This document shows, one piece after another, positions 5,264-11,722 of a stretch of DNA of 11,722 bases (positions are counted from its first letter, which is position 1; each line of letters opens with the position of its first letter). Where the stretch lies: NCBI GenBank assembly GCA_003509545.1, contig DOLC01000004.1, positions 1-11,722 of the forward strand, written 5' to 3'. The DNA is from Peptococcaceae bacterium. GTDB lineage: Bacteria > Bacillota > DSM-521 > Neomoorellales > Neomoorellaceae. The translations under genes were made by a program, and so were the position numbers. The notes under the pieces were generated by a model. It saw only the letters and a program-made list of their open reading frames with translations. It was not told the origin of the DNA and did no database searches.

Positions 5264-5953
5264 ATGGAAGCCAAGCTCCACGAGCTGGCCACCATTATGG
5301 AGCATATTAAGCCCCACGTGGTATTTCACCTGGGGCCCATTCCCGTATACACCACAGTTGTTAACACTTGGATCGTCATGGCTCTCCTCTTCTTGGGGGT
5401 ATTCATAGCCACCAGGAGACTCCAGTTTATACCCCGGGGTGTCCAGCACCTCCTGGAGATGGTCTTGGAATTCATCCTGGGGCTGTTGGAGGAAGTGGCG
5501 GGCAAGGAGGGGAGGAAACAGCTTCCCCTGGTAGCCACCCTCTTCATTTTCATTCTCGCCCTCAACCTTTCGTGGTTTATCCCCGGCATGAAGCCGCCCA
5601 CCATGGATTTGAGTACCACCGCGGCCTTCGGGGTTACCACCATTATTCTTGTCCAGCTCATGGCCATACGCAAAAAGGGTTTGAAGGGATATATCAAACA
5701 TTTCTTCTCCCCTGCTCCCTTCATGTTTCCCCTTAACGTCCTCGAAGAGCTGGTTAAGCCCGTGTCCCTTTCCCTCCGTCTTTTCGGCAACATGTTTGGA
5801 GAAAAGATGGTGGTAACAATCCTGCTCATTTTAGTACCCTTTTTCCTGCCTGTACCTGTTATGTTCCTGGGCATAATTATGGGTCTTATCCAGGCGTTCA
5901 TATTTACCCTATTAACCATTACGTATATAGCCAATTTCCTTCACGGCCACTAA
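5264..5953 (+). CDS. atpB: ATP synthase Fo subunit a
   Basis: Membrane subunit that forms the two half-channels against the rotating c-ring. The 229-residue protein has five to six hydrophobic helices. The essential arginine is Arg172 in SLSLRLFGNMFGE, equivalent to E. coli aArg210, and the last helix carries the conserved Gln in LIQAFIFTLLTITYI. MDLSTTAAFG matches the second conserved helix. The ATG at 5264 is preferred because AGGGAGGG lies about 10 bases upstream and the protein then begins with an amphipathic region ending in HLGPIPVYTTVVNTW, as in relatives. It is the first gene after the repeat-rich insertion and is followed by atpE after 39 bases. Confidence 0.96.
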   Translation: MEAKLHELATIMEHIKPHVVFHLGPIPVYTTVVNTWIVMALLFLGVFIATRRLQFIPRGVQHLLEMVLEFILGLLEEVAGKEGRKQLPLVATLFIFILALNLSWFIPGMKPPTMDLSTTAAFGVTTIILVQLMAIRKKGLKGYIKHFFSPAPFMFPLNVLEELVKPVSLSLRLFGNMFGEKMVVTILLILVPFFLPVPVMFLGIIMGLIQAFIFTLLTITYIANFLHGH

Positions 5954-5992
5954 TTATGAGGCCGCAAATAATGCAGCAAGGGAGGGAAAATC

Positions 5993-6217
5993 ATGACGGC
6001 TCTTGGCTTCATAGGTGTTGCCCTGGCCATCAGCTTGCCGGCCCTGGGCTCTGCCCTGGGACAAGGCAATGCTTCGGCCCGGGCCATGGAGGGCATCGCC
6101 CGCCAGCCGGAGGCCGCGGGGAACATCCGTACCACCCTGCTTTTGGCCCTGGCCTTCATGGAAGCCCTGACGCTCTTCTCCTTTGTTATTGCCATCCTGA
6201 TGTGGACCAAACTTTAA
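5993..6217 (+). CDS. atpE: ATP synthase Fo subunit c (proteolipid)
   Basis: A 74-residue hairpin of two membrane helices that oligomerises into the rotor ring. The polar loop is RQPE (37-40). The ion-carrying carboxylate is Glu57, in AFMEALTLF, with Gln24 in helix 1 (ALGQGN). Compared with the Na+ ring of Ilyobacter tartaricus, the Gln and Glu are kept, but Ser66 is replaced by Ala58 and the Tyr70 position by Phe62. FMEALT is the pattern of cyanobacterial and chloroplast H+ rings, so proton coupling is favoured, as an inference. The helix-1 glycine motif is mixed Gly/Ala (G19, A21, G23, G25, A27, A29). AGGGAGGG lies about 7 bases before the ATG, a strong site suited to the most abundant subunit. 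Confidence 0.97.
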   Translation: MTALGFIGVALAISLPALGSALGQGNASARAMEGIARQPEAAGNIRTTLLLALAFMEALTLFSFVIAILMWTKL

Positions 6218-6226
6218 GGAGGAAAA

Positions 6227-6268
6227 GAGGGCGGACGGGCACCGGACAGGCCGGCCCGTTCGCCCCTC
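6227..6268 (+). promoter_or_regulatory. Strong hairpin between atpE and atpF
   Basis: GGGCGGACGGGC (6229-6240) pairs with GCCCGTTCGCCC (6254-6265) in a 12-bp stem with a single G-U pair. Two more pairs lie beyond a bulge, and a 13-base loop contains CGG/CCG. It lies 9 bases after the atpE stop and 32 before the atpF TTG. There is no T-run, so it is not a full terminator. Likely roles are protection of the upstream atpE message from 3' decay or partial attenuation, both helping make more subunit c than b; this is inference. Confidence 0.7.
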
Positions 6269-6300
6269 CCATCAGGTGTTCGCTGAAGGGGGTCTAACCT

Positions 6301-6807
6301 TTGGAAGCCATTTTCCAAGCCCTTAATTTTAATTTTTGGACTTTCCTGTGGCAAGTCTTGGATCTCCTGATCGTCATGGGGGTCCTTTATGTTCTGCTAT
6401 ACAAACCCCTGGGCAAGATTTTGACCGAGCGGGAGGCCAAAATAGAAGGCTCCCTCCAGGAGGCGGCTCTGGCCAAAGAGAAGGCCGAGAAGATGCTTAA
6501 GGAGTACGAGAGCCGGCTGGCGGGTGCCCGGGAAGAAGCCCAGGCCATCATCGACCGCGCCACCCGCCTGGGAGAGGAAATGCGGGAAGATATCGTAAGA
6601 CGGGCCCAGGAGGAGGCCAGCCGGACCCTGGAACAGGCGCGGGCCGAGATCGCCGGGGAGAAGGCCAAAGCCCTGGCCGCCATCCGGGACGAGGCCGCCG
6701 GCCTGGCGATCCTGGTGGCGGAGAAAATCATTAATAAATCTCTGACCGCCGAGGACCAGAAGCGGCTCCTGGAGGAATCCCTAGTCGAGGTGGAGAGACT
6801 GCAATGA
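6301..6807 (+). CDS. atpF: ATP synthase Fo subunit b
   Basis: Peripheral-stalk subunit of 168 residues: one N-terminal membrane helix (about residues 10-31, rich in Leu/Val with FWTFLWQVLDLLIVMGVLYV) ending in YKPLGKILTERE, then a long Ala/Glu/Lys/Arg-rich helix that forms the right-handed coiled-coil dimer. The C-terminus (VAEKIINKSLT, then the last charged helix) is the delta-binding end. The start is TTG at 6301: AAGGGGG lies about 9 bases upstream and no ATG or GTG gives the complete membrane helix. The stop overlaps the atpH start as ATGA, indicating translational coupling. Confidence 0.96.
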   Translation: MEAIFQALNFNFWTFLWQVLDLLIVMGVLYVLLYKPLGKILTEREAKIEGSLQEAALAKEKAEKMLKEYESRLAGAREEAQAIIDRATRLGEEMREDIVRRAQEEASRTLEQARAEIAGEKAKALAAIRDEAAGLAILVAEKIINKSLTAEDQKRLLEESLVEVERLQ

Positions 6808-7346
6808 GCCGGAAGGTTGCCAGGCGCTACGCCCAGGCCCTCTTTGCCCTGGCCGGGGAAAGGGGTGTGCTGGCGGCGGTCAAGGAGGAGCTGGAGCGGG
6901 TGGTCTCCACCGTGGAGTCGGAGCCCGAGGTAGGCCGGATCTTTTACCACCATCTGATACCGGCCCGGGAGAAAAAGAAGCTGCTGGCCGCCCTCTTTCC
7001 TGACCTCCGGGAGGAAACGCGGAATTTCCTGTACACAGTGCTGGACAAGAGGCGCGAGCGCCTCCTGCCTCAAATGGTGAGGCAACTGCAGGAACTGGCC
7101 GACCTGGCGGAAGGGATCCTGGAGGCCGAGGTGGTCACCAGGGTGCCGCTGCCGGAGGAGGTGTTTTCCCGCCTTCAAGAACGCTTGGGCCGCCTTACAG
7201 GGCGGCGGGTCCGCCTTCGCACCCGGTTGAGCGACGAGATAATGGGGGGCATGGTGCTGAGGGTGGGGGACCGGGTCCTGGACGCCAGCGTGAAGAAACG
7301 CCTGGAACTTTTGAAAAACCGCCTACAGCGCGTAGAGGTTCAGTGA
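6804..7346 (+). CDS. atpH: ATP synthase F1 subunit delta
   Basis: Connects the F1 head to the b-subunit stalk. The 180-residue protein begins with the family signature ARRYAQALFALA and has the conserved middle NFLYTVLDKRR, where the two domains meet. It ends with the block GGMVLRVGDRVLDASVKKRLELL, typical of the OSCP/delta C-terminal domain. Its ATG is the ATGA overlap with the atpF stop. atpA follows, with its ribosome binding site in the first bases after the stop. Confidence 0.96.
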   Translation: MSRKVARRYAQALFALAGERGVLAAVKEELERVVSTVESEPEVGRIFYHHLIPAREKKKLLAALFPDLREETRNFLYTVLDKRRERLLPQMVRQLQELADLAEGILEAEVVTRVPLPEEVFSRLQERLGRLTGRRVRLRTRLSDEIMGGMVLRVGDRVLDASVKKRLELLKNRLQRVEVQ

Positions 7347-7348
7347 CA

Positions 7349-7357
7349 GAGAGGTGA
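7349..7357 (+). promoter_or_regulatory. Shine-Dalgarno site deciding the atpA start
   Basis: GAGAGGTGA is close to the ideal site complementary to 16S rRNA. It contains the GTG at 7354 that could be misread as a start and is correctly placed, 8 bases upstream, for TTG 7366. Confidence 0.7.
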
Positions 7358-7365
7358 AGAAGCCC

Positions 7366-8883
7366 TTGAGCATACGTCCCGATGAAATCACCAGCATTTT
7401 GAAAAGACAGATCGAGCAGTACCAGGCCGAGGTGGAGGTCGCCGAGGTCGGCATAGTTACCCAGGTAGGGGACGGTATCGCCCGCGTCTACGGCCTGGAC
7501 CAGGCCATGGCCGGCGAGCTGCTGGAATTTCCCGGCGGCATCTACGGCATGGCCCTCAACCTGGAAGAGGACAACGTAGGCTGCGTTATTTTGGGTCCCT
7601 ACAGCCACATCAAAGAAGGAGACCGGGTCAAGCGCACGGGGCGCATAACCGAGGTGCCGGTGGGCCAGGCCCTCATAGGCCGGGTGGTGAATCCCTTGGG
7701 GCAGCCTCTGGACGGCAAGGGCCCCATTAAGGCCGAGCGCTTCCGGCCGGTGGAATCCCCGGCGCCGGGGGTCATCCACCGCCGCCCCGTAAATACCCCC
7801 CTGCAGACGGGGATCAAAGCCATCGACTCCATGATCCCCATCGGCCGCGGCCAGCGGGAGCTTATCATAGGCGACCGCCAGACGGGGAAAACGGCCATCG
7901 CCGTCGACACCATCATCAATCAAAAGGGCCAGGACGTCATCTGCATCTACGTGGCCATCGGCCAGAAGGCCTCCACGGTAGCGGGCGTGGTGCGCCGCCT
8001 GGAGGAGGCCGGGGCCATGGATTACACCATCGTGGTATCGGCGACGGCCAGCGAGCCGGCACCCCTGTTGTACCTCGCTCCCTATGCGGGCTGCGCCATG
8101 GGCGAGTACTTCATGTATGAGGAGCACAGGGATGTCCTATGTATCTACGACGACCTCTCCAAGCACGCCGCGGCGTACCGGGAACTCTCCCTCCTCCTGC
8201 GCCGGCCTCCCGGCCGGGAAGCCTATCCCGGCGACGTCTTTTACCTCCATTCCAGGCTGCTGGAGAGGGCGGCCCGCCTGTCGGAAGAAAGGGGCGGGGG
8301 CTCCCTCACCGCCCTGCCCATCATCGAAACCCAGGCGGGGGACGTTTCCGCCTACATTCCCACCAACGTGATCTCCATAACCGACGGCCAGATATACCTG
8401 GAGTCCGATCTCTTCTACGCCGGGGTGAGGCCGGCCATTAACGTGGGCCTCTCCGTCTCCCGGGTAGGCGGAGCGGCGCAGATAAAGGCCATGAAGCAGG
8501 TCGCCGGCAGGCTGCGCCTGGATCTGGCCCAATACCGGGAGCTGGCGGCCTTCGCCCAGTTCGGATCGGACCTGGACAAAGCCACCCAGGCCCGCCTGGC
8601 CCGCGGCGAGCGCATGGTGGAAATCCTCAAGCAGGACCAGTACCAGCCCATGCCGGTGGAGGAACAGGTGGTGGTCATCTACGCCGCCGTCAACGGCTAC
8701 CTGGACGATCTGCCGGTAGAGAGGGTGCGCGCCTTTGAGGCCGAATTCCTCCGCTACCTGCGCTCCCAGCACCCGGAAATCCTGGCCGCCATCCGGGAAA
8801 AGAAGGAGCTGGCCCCGGACGTCGAGGAAAGTTTAAAGCAAGCCCTCCGAGAGTTTAAGGGGACCTTCAGCCCGGCGGCATAA
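7366..8883 (+). CDS. atpA: ATP synthase F1 subunit alpha
   Basis: Non-catalytic nucleotide-binding subunit of the alpha3beta3 head, 505 residues, a normal length. Motifs: P-loop GDRQTGKT (169-176, with Lys175), Walker B region VLCIYDDLSKHA, and the arginine finger Arg366 in SVSRVGGAAQIKAMK that completes the beta active site. The N-terminus SIRPDEITSILKRQIE is the standard alpha opening. The start is taken as TTG 7366 because the strong AGAGGTGA site ends 8 bases before it and relatives begin MSIRPDE. GTG 7354, which would add four residues, lies within the Shine-Dalgarno sequence itself. The gap to atpG is 43 bases. Confidence 0.97.
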   Translation: MSIRPDEITSILKRQIEQYQAEVEVAEVGIVTQVGDGIARVYGLDQAMAGELLEFPGGIYGMALNLEEDNVGCVILGPYSHIKEGDRVKRTGRITEVPVGQALIGRVVNPLGQPLDGKGPIKAERFRPVESPAPGVIHRRPVNTPLQTGIKAIDSMIPIGRGQRELIIGDRQTGKTAIAVDTIINQKGQDVICIYVAIGQKASTVAGVVRRLEEAGAMDYTIVVSATASEPAPLLYLAPYAGCAMGEYFMYEEHRDVLCIYDDLSKHAAAYRELSLLLRRPPGREAYPGDVFYLHSRLLERAARLSEERGGGSLTALPIIETQAGDVSAYIPTNVISITDGQIYLESDLFYAGVRPAINVGLSVSRVGGAAQIKAMKQVAGRLRLDLAQYRELAAFAQFGSDLDKATQARLARGERMVEILKQDQYQPMPVEEQVVVIYAAVNGYLDDLPVERVRAFEAEFLRYLRSQHPEILAAIREKKELAPDVEESLKQALREFKGTFSPAA

Positions 8884-8926
8884 GGGCGAAAGGCCTACCG
8901 GGCACCGCCTAAGGGGGTGAGATATC

Positions 8927-9778
8927 GTGCCGAGTATGCGAGACCTCAAACGCCGTATAAAAAGCATCCGCAACACCCAGCAGATCACCCGGGCCATGAA
9001 AATGGTGGCGGCGGCCAAACTGCGCAAGATCCAGGATCGGGTGATCTCCGGACGCCCCTACGGGGACAAGATGGCCGAGGTCATCGGGCGCCTGGTAGCC
9101 TCCGCGGACCTCGGGGATCAGCCCCTGGCGGCGGCGCGGGAAGTCCGTAAGGCGGGGTACGTCCTCATTACCGCCGACCGGGGCTTGGCCGGCGGTTATA
9201 ACGCCAACCTCATACGCCTGGCCCAGGAGAGGCTGGCCCGGGAAGACCGCCCGGCGGCCCTCATCACCATAGGCCGCAAGGGGCGGGACTACTTCCGCCG
9301 GCGTCCGGTAGAAATCCTGGAGGAGTACACAAATTTGGGCGACGCCCCGGACCCGGCCCTGGCCCGCCGGATCGCCCGGCGGCTGATGCAGCTCTTCCTG
9401 GACGGCGCGGTGGACGAGGTGTACCTCATCTACAGCCGGTTCTACTCCGCCCTTCGACAGTTGCCCCGGGTGGATAAGCTTCTGCCCATTACCCCTCCGC
9501 CGGGGGAAAAGAAGGAAGCCCAGGAGTATATCTATGAGCCGGGGCAGAAGGAGGTCCTGGGGGCCCTGTTACCCCGGTACTGCGAGATCCAGGTGTACCG
9601 GGCCCTCCTGGAAGCCAAGGCCAGCGAACACGGAGCCCGCATGACGGCCATGGATCATGCCACTGAAAACGCGGCGGAGATGATCGAGAAACTCACCCTT
9701 TCCTTCAACCGGGCCCGCCAGGCGGCCATTACAGGCGAGATCCTGGAGGTGGTGGCCGGTGCCGAGGCCTTGCAATAG
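8927..9778 (+). CDS. atpG: ATP synthase F1 subunit gamma
   Basis: Central-stalk rotor subunit, 283 residues. The N-terminal helix has the diagnostic RDLKRRIKSIRNTQQITRAM followed by KMVAAAKLRK. TADRGLAGGYN lies in the central Rossmann-like domain. The C-terminal helix carries EHGARMTAMDHATENA, followed by LSFNRARQAAITGEI, the part that turns inside the alpha3beta3 ring. GTG 8927 is chosen because AAGGGGGTGA ends 6 bases upstream; ATG 8936 would be 15 bases away and shorten the protein by three residues. Confidence 0.97.
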   Translation: MPSMRDLKRRIKSIRNTQQITRAMKMVAAAKLRKIQDRVISGRPYGDKMAEVIGRLVASADLGDQPLAAAREVRKAGYVLITADRGLAGGYNANLIRLAQERLAREDRPAALITIGRKGRDYFRRRPVEILEEYTNLGDAPDPALARRIARRLMQLFLDGAVDEVYLIYSRFYSALRQLPRVDKLLPITPPPGEKKEAQEYIYEPGQKEVLGALLPRYCEIQVYRALLEAKASEHGARMTAMDHATENAAEMIEKLTLSFNRARQAAITGEILEVVAGAEALQ

Positions 9779-9785
9779 AGGTTTA

Positions 9786-9817
9786 TTACCAACTGCCACC
9801 AAAAGGGTGCGGGGTAA
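9786..9817 (+). other. Small hairpin between atpG and atpD
   Basis: TTACC (9786-9790) can pair with GGTAA (9813-9817), and inside it CACC (9797-9800) with GGTG (9806-9809) over an AAAAG loop. There is no T-run. It may space or tune atpD translation, or be chance pairing. Confidence 0.3.
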
Positions 9818-9835
9818 CAAGCGAGGTGACACAAC

Positions 9836-11227
9836 TTGAACCTAGGAAGGGTAGTTCAGGTTATAGGTCCGGTGGTGGACGTGGAATTTCCCCACCAGCT
9901 ACCGGATCTGTTAAACGCCATAACCATCAAATCTGAAGACGGCCGCATTAACATCACCATGGAGGCCATGCAGCACCTGGGCAACAACACCGTGCGCTGC
10001 GTGGCCCTGGCCTCCACCGACGGCCTGCGGCGGGGCATGGAGGCGGTGGACACCGGTCGGCCCATTTCCGTCCCCGTAGGCCGGGAGACCCTGGGCCGGA
10101 TTTTCAACGTTTTGGGAGAGCCCATTGACGACGGAGACCCGGTGCAGGCCAAGGAGCGCCTCCCCATACACCGGCCGGCTCCCTCCTTCGAGGAACAGGA
10201 ACCCTCCACCGAGATCCTGGAGACGGGGATTAAGGTGGTGGACCTCCTGGCCCCCTACGCCAAGGGCGGCAAGATCGGCCTCTTCGGGGGCGCGGGCGTA
10301 GGCAAGACGGTAATCATCATGGAACTCATCCGCAATATCGCCTACGAGCACGGCGGCTTCTCCGTGTTCGCGGGGGTAGGCGAAAGGACCCGTGAGGGGA
10401 ACGATTTGTGGCTGGAAATGAAAGAAGCCGGCGTGTTAGATAAAACCGTCCTGGTGTTCGGGCAGATGAACGAGCCCCCGGGTGCCCGCCTGCGGGTGGG
10501 CCTTACCGGACTTACCATGGCGGAGTATTTCCGGGATGTGGAAGGCCAGGACGTTCTCCTCTTTATCGACAACATTTTCCGCTTCGTCCAGGCCGGTTCG
10601 GAAGTATCGGCCCTGCTGGGGCGTATGCCCTCTGCCGTGGGCTACCAGCCCACCTTGGCCACGGAGATGGGCGCCCTCCAGGAGCGCATCACCTCCACCA
10701 AAAAGGGCTCCATTACCTCCGTCCAGGCCATCTACGTGCCGGCCGACGACCTGACCGACCCGGCACCGGCCACTACCTTCGCCCACCTGGACGCCACCAC
10801 GGTGCTGTCGCGCCAGATAGCCGAGCTGGGCATTTACCCGGCGGTAGACCCCTTGGATTCCACCTCCCGCATCCTGGATCCCCGCATCGTGGGAGAGGAG
10901 CATTACCGGGTGGCCCGGGGAGTGCAGCAGGTCCTCCAGCGGTATAAAGAGCTGCAGGATATCATCGCCATCCTGGGTATGGATGAGCTTTCGGAGGAGG
11001 ATAAACTGGTGGTGGCCCGGGCCAGGAAGATCCAGCGGTTCCTTTCCCAGCCCTTCCACGTGGCCGAAGCCTTTACGGGCCGGCCCGGGGTCTACGTACC
11101 CCTCAAGGAGACCATTCGCGGCTTCAAAGAAATCCTGGAGGGCCGCCACGACGACCTGCCTGAACACGCCTTCTACATGGTAGGCACTATCGACGAAGCC
11201 GTAAAGAAGGCCAAGGAAACGGCCTAG
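9836..11227 (+). CDS. atpD: ATP synthase F1 subunit beta (catalytic)
   Basis: Catalytic subunit that makes ATP from ADP and phosphate, 463 residues. The P-loop is GGAGVGKT with Lys157. The catalytic Glu183 and Arg184 are in GERTREGNDLW, Walker B is LLFIDNIFRF with Asp245, and the rotor-contact DELSEED loop is at 383-389. ALLGRMPSAVGYQPTLATEMG is fully conserved. The start is TTG 9836: GAGGTGA lies 6 bases upstream and the product begins NLGRVVQVIGPVVDVEF as expected. All catalytic residues are present, so the enzyme should be active. atpC follows after 15 bases. Confidence 0.98.
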   Translation: MNLGRVVQVIGPVVDVEFPHQLPDLLNAITIKSEDGRINITMEAMQHLGNNTVRCVALASTDGLRRGMEAVDTGRPISVPVGRETLGRIFNVLGEPIDDGDPVQAKERLPIHRPAPSFEEQEPSTEILETGIKVVDLLAPYAKGGKIGLFGGAGVGKTVIIMELIRNIAYEHGGFSVFAGVGERTREGNDLWLEMKEAGVLDKTVLVFGQMNEPPGARLRVGLTGLTMAEYFRDVEGQDVLLFIDNIFRFVQAGSEVSALLGRMPSAVGYQPTLATEMGALQERITSTKKGSITSVQAIYVPADDLTDPAPATTFAHLDATTVLSRQIAELGIYPAVDPLDSTSRILDPRIVGEEHYRVARGVQQVLQRYKELQDIIAILGMDELSEEDKLVVARARKIQRFLSQPFHVAEAFTGRPGVYVPLKETIRGFKEILEGRHDDLPEHAFYMVGTIDEAVKKAKETA

Positions 11228-11242
11228 TCGGGGGGCAGGGTG

Positions 11243-11674
11243 ATGGCTGAAAAGGAAAAAGCAGTCGCCCGCGGACCCTTCACCATGGAAGTCGTGACAC
11301 CGGAAAGGGTGCTATTGAGGACCGAGGCTACCAGCCTCATAGCCCCGGGCCTGGAGGGCTATCTGGGCATCCTGCCCGGCCACGCCCCCCTGGTAACCCT
11401 CCTGGGTCCTGGGGTGGTTACCTACCGGGAAGGCGGGCAGGAGAAAAAGCTGGCGGTCAGCGGGGGCCTTCTGGAAGTGGCGGGCGACCGGGTGATAATC
11501 CTGGCCGATGCCGCCGAAAGGTCCGAAGAGATAGATGTAGAGCGGGCCAGAAGGGCTAAGGAAAGGGCCGAAAGGCGCCTTAAGGAGAGGACGCCGGGGC
11601 TGGACCTGGAGCGGGCGGAGGCCGCCTTAAGGCGGGCGGTGGCCAGGCTCCGGGCGGCAGGCGCGGAGGGATGA
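11243..11674 (+). CDS. atpC: ATP synthase F1 subunit epsilon
   Basis: Rotor and regulatory subunit, 143 residues. The N-terminal beta-sandwich has the signature GYLGILPGHAPLVTLLGPGVV and the matching VSGGLLEVAGDRVIILAD. The C-terminal part is a two-helix hairpin starting EIDVERARRAKERAERRL. I97-D98-x-x-R101-A102 fits the I/LDxxRA motif associated with ATP binding by epsilon of thermophilic Bacillus, where ATP holds the inhibitory helices folded; whether it binds here is inferred. The open frame includes GTG 11240 directly before ATG 11243; ATG is chosen, since GGGGGG then sits about 7 bases upstream. It is the last gene of the operon. Confidence 0.96.
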   Translation: MAEKEKAVARGPFTMEVVTPERVLLRTEATSLIAPGLEGYLGILPGHAPLVTLLGPGVVTYREGGQEKKLAVSGGLLEVAGDRVIILADAAERSEEIDVERARRAKERAERRLKERTPGLDLERAEAALRRAVARLRAAGAEG

Positions 11675-11697
11675 ACGGTTTTCCCGGCAAGACGTTA

Positions 11698-11722
11698 AGG
11701 AACTGAGTTATCCCCACTTTTT
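11698..11722 (+). repeat. Partial repeat end, cut by the window edge
   Basis: ACTGAGTTATCCCCACTT here matches ACTGAGTTATCTCCACTT at 4928-4945 with one difference over 18 bases, in the same orientation. It begins 26 bases after the atpC stop and is followed by T residues at the window end. It is probably the left tip of a second copy of the element found between atpI and atpB. Confidence 0.6.

Noticed and set aside
7195..8127. Long opposite-strand frame over atpA (also over glyA, comEB/wecB and atpD)
   Set aside because: It is the complementary shadow of a highly conserved gene with GC-biased codons; no family pattern.
11671..11706. 11-codon ORF overlapping the atpC stop as ATGA
   Set aside because: It ends after 11 residues inside the repeat tip; too short and unsupported to be called a gene.
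11704..11716. DnaA-box-like TTATCCCCA motifs in repeat tips (also near 1505 and 4934)
   Set aside because: Each differs from TTATNCACA at a key position, and there is no cluster, AT-rich unwinding region or dnaA/dnaN nearby.

Overview
This window looks like a piece of a GC-rich, anaerobic, probably thermophilic Firmicutes genome of the Moorella / Thermanaeromonas kind. That is an inference from gene order (glyA, dCMP deaminase, MazG-like protein, wecB, then atpZ-atpI-atpBEFHAGDC), from strong Shine-Dalgarno sites combined with many GTG and TTG starts, and from protein character; no database search was possible. The first 29 bases are an Illumina TruSeq adapter remnant, so the window probably begins at a contig edge and the first gene is cut by assembly, not by biology.

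Layout, all genes on the + strand. 30-1161: glyA without its first ~45 codons, followed by a textbook terminator (1235-1266). 1267-1592: non-coding, with an inverted-repeat element (about 1403-1513) and a candidate promoter. 1593-3572: a tight cluster of comEB-like dCMP deaminase, MazG-like pyrophosphohydrolase and wecB (UDP-GlcNAc 2-epimerase). 3573-4131: a 559-base non-coding stretch with two copies of a small hairpin repeat, a GC-rich multi-stem region and a weak promoter candidate. 4132-11674: the complete F1Fo ATP synthase operon atpZ-I-B-E-F-H-A-G-D-C. It is interrupted between atpI and atpB by 480 bases of repeat-derived DNA (a third hairpin repeat plus a ~265-base inverted-repeat element). 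The last 25 bases look like one end of that same element, cut by the window edge.

The ATP synthase genes encode both assembly/accessory proteins (AtpZ, AtpI), the membrane Fo sector (a, c10-15 ring, b) and the catalytic F1 head (delta, alpha, gamma, beta, epsilon). All catalytic and ion-path residues I checked are present. The c subunit has the residue pattern of proton-type, cyanobacteria-like rings rather than the full Na+ signature. A strong hairpin after atpE could favour high c-subunit expression. The upstream cluster serves one-carbon metabolism (glyA), dTMP precursor supply and nucleotide clean-up (comEB, mazG-like) and cell-envelope sugar supply (wecB).

The coding content is ordinary. 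The parts worth a second look are the non-coding repeats: two families of small, structured, dispersed intergenic elements, one of which sits inside the atp operon. I found no defence system, CRISPR array, transposase, tRNA or rRNA.
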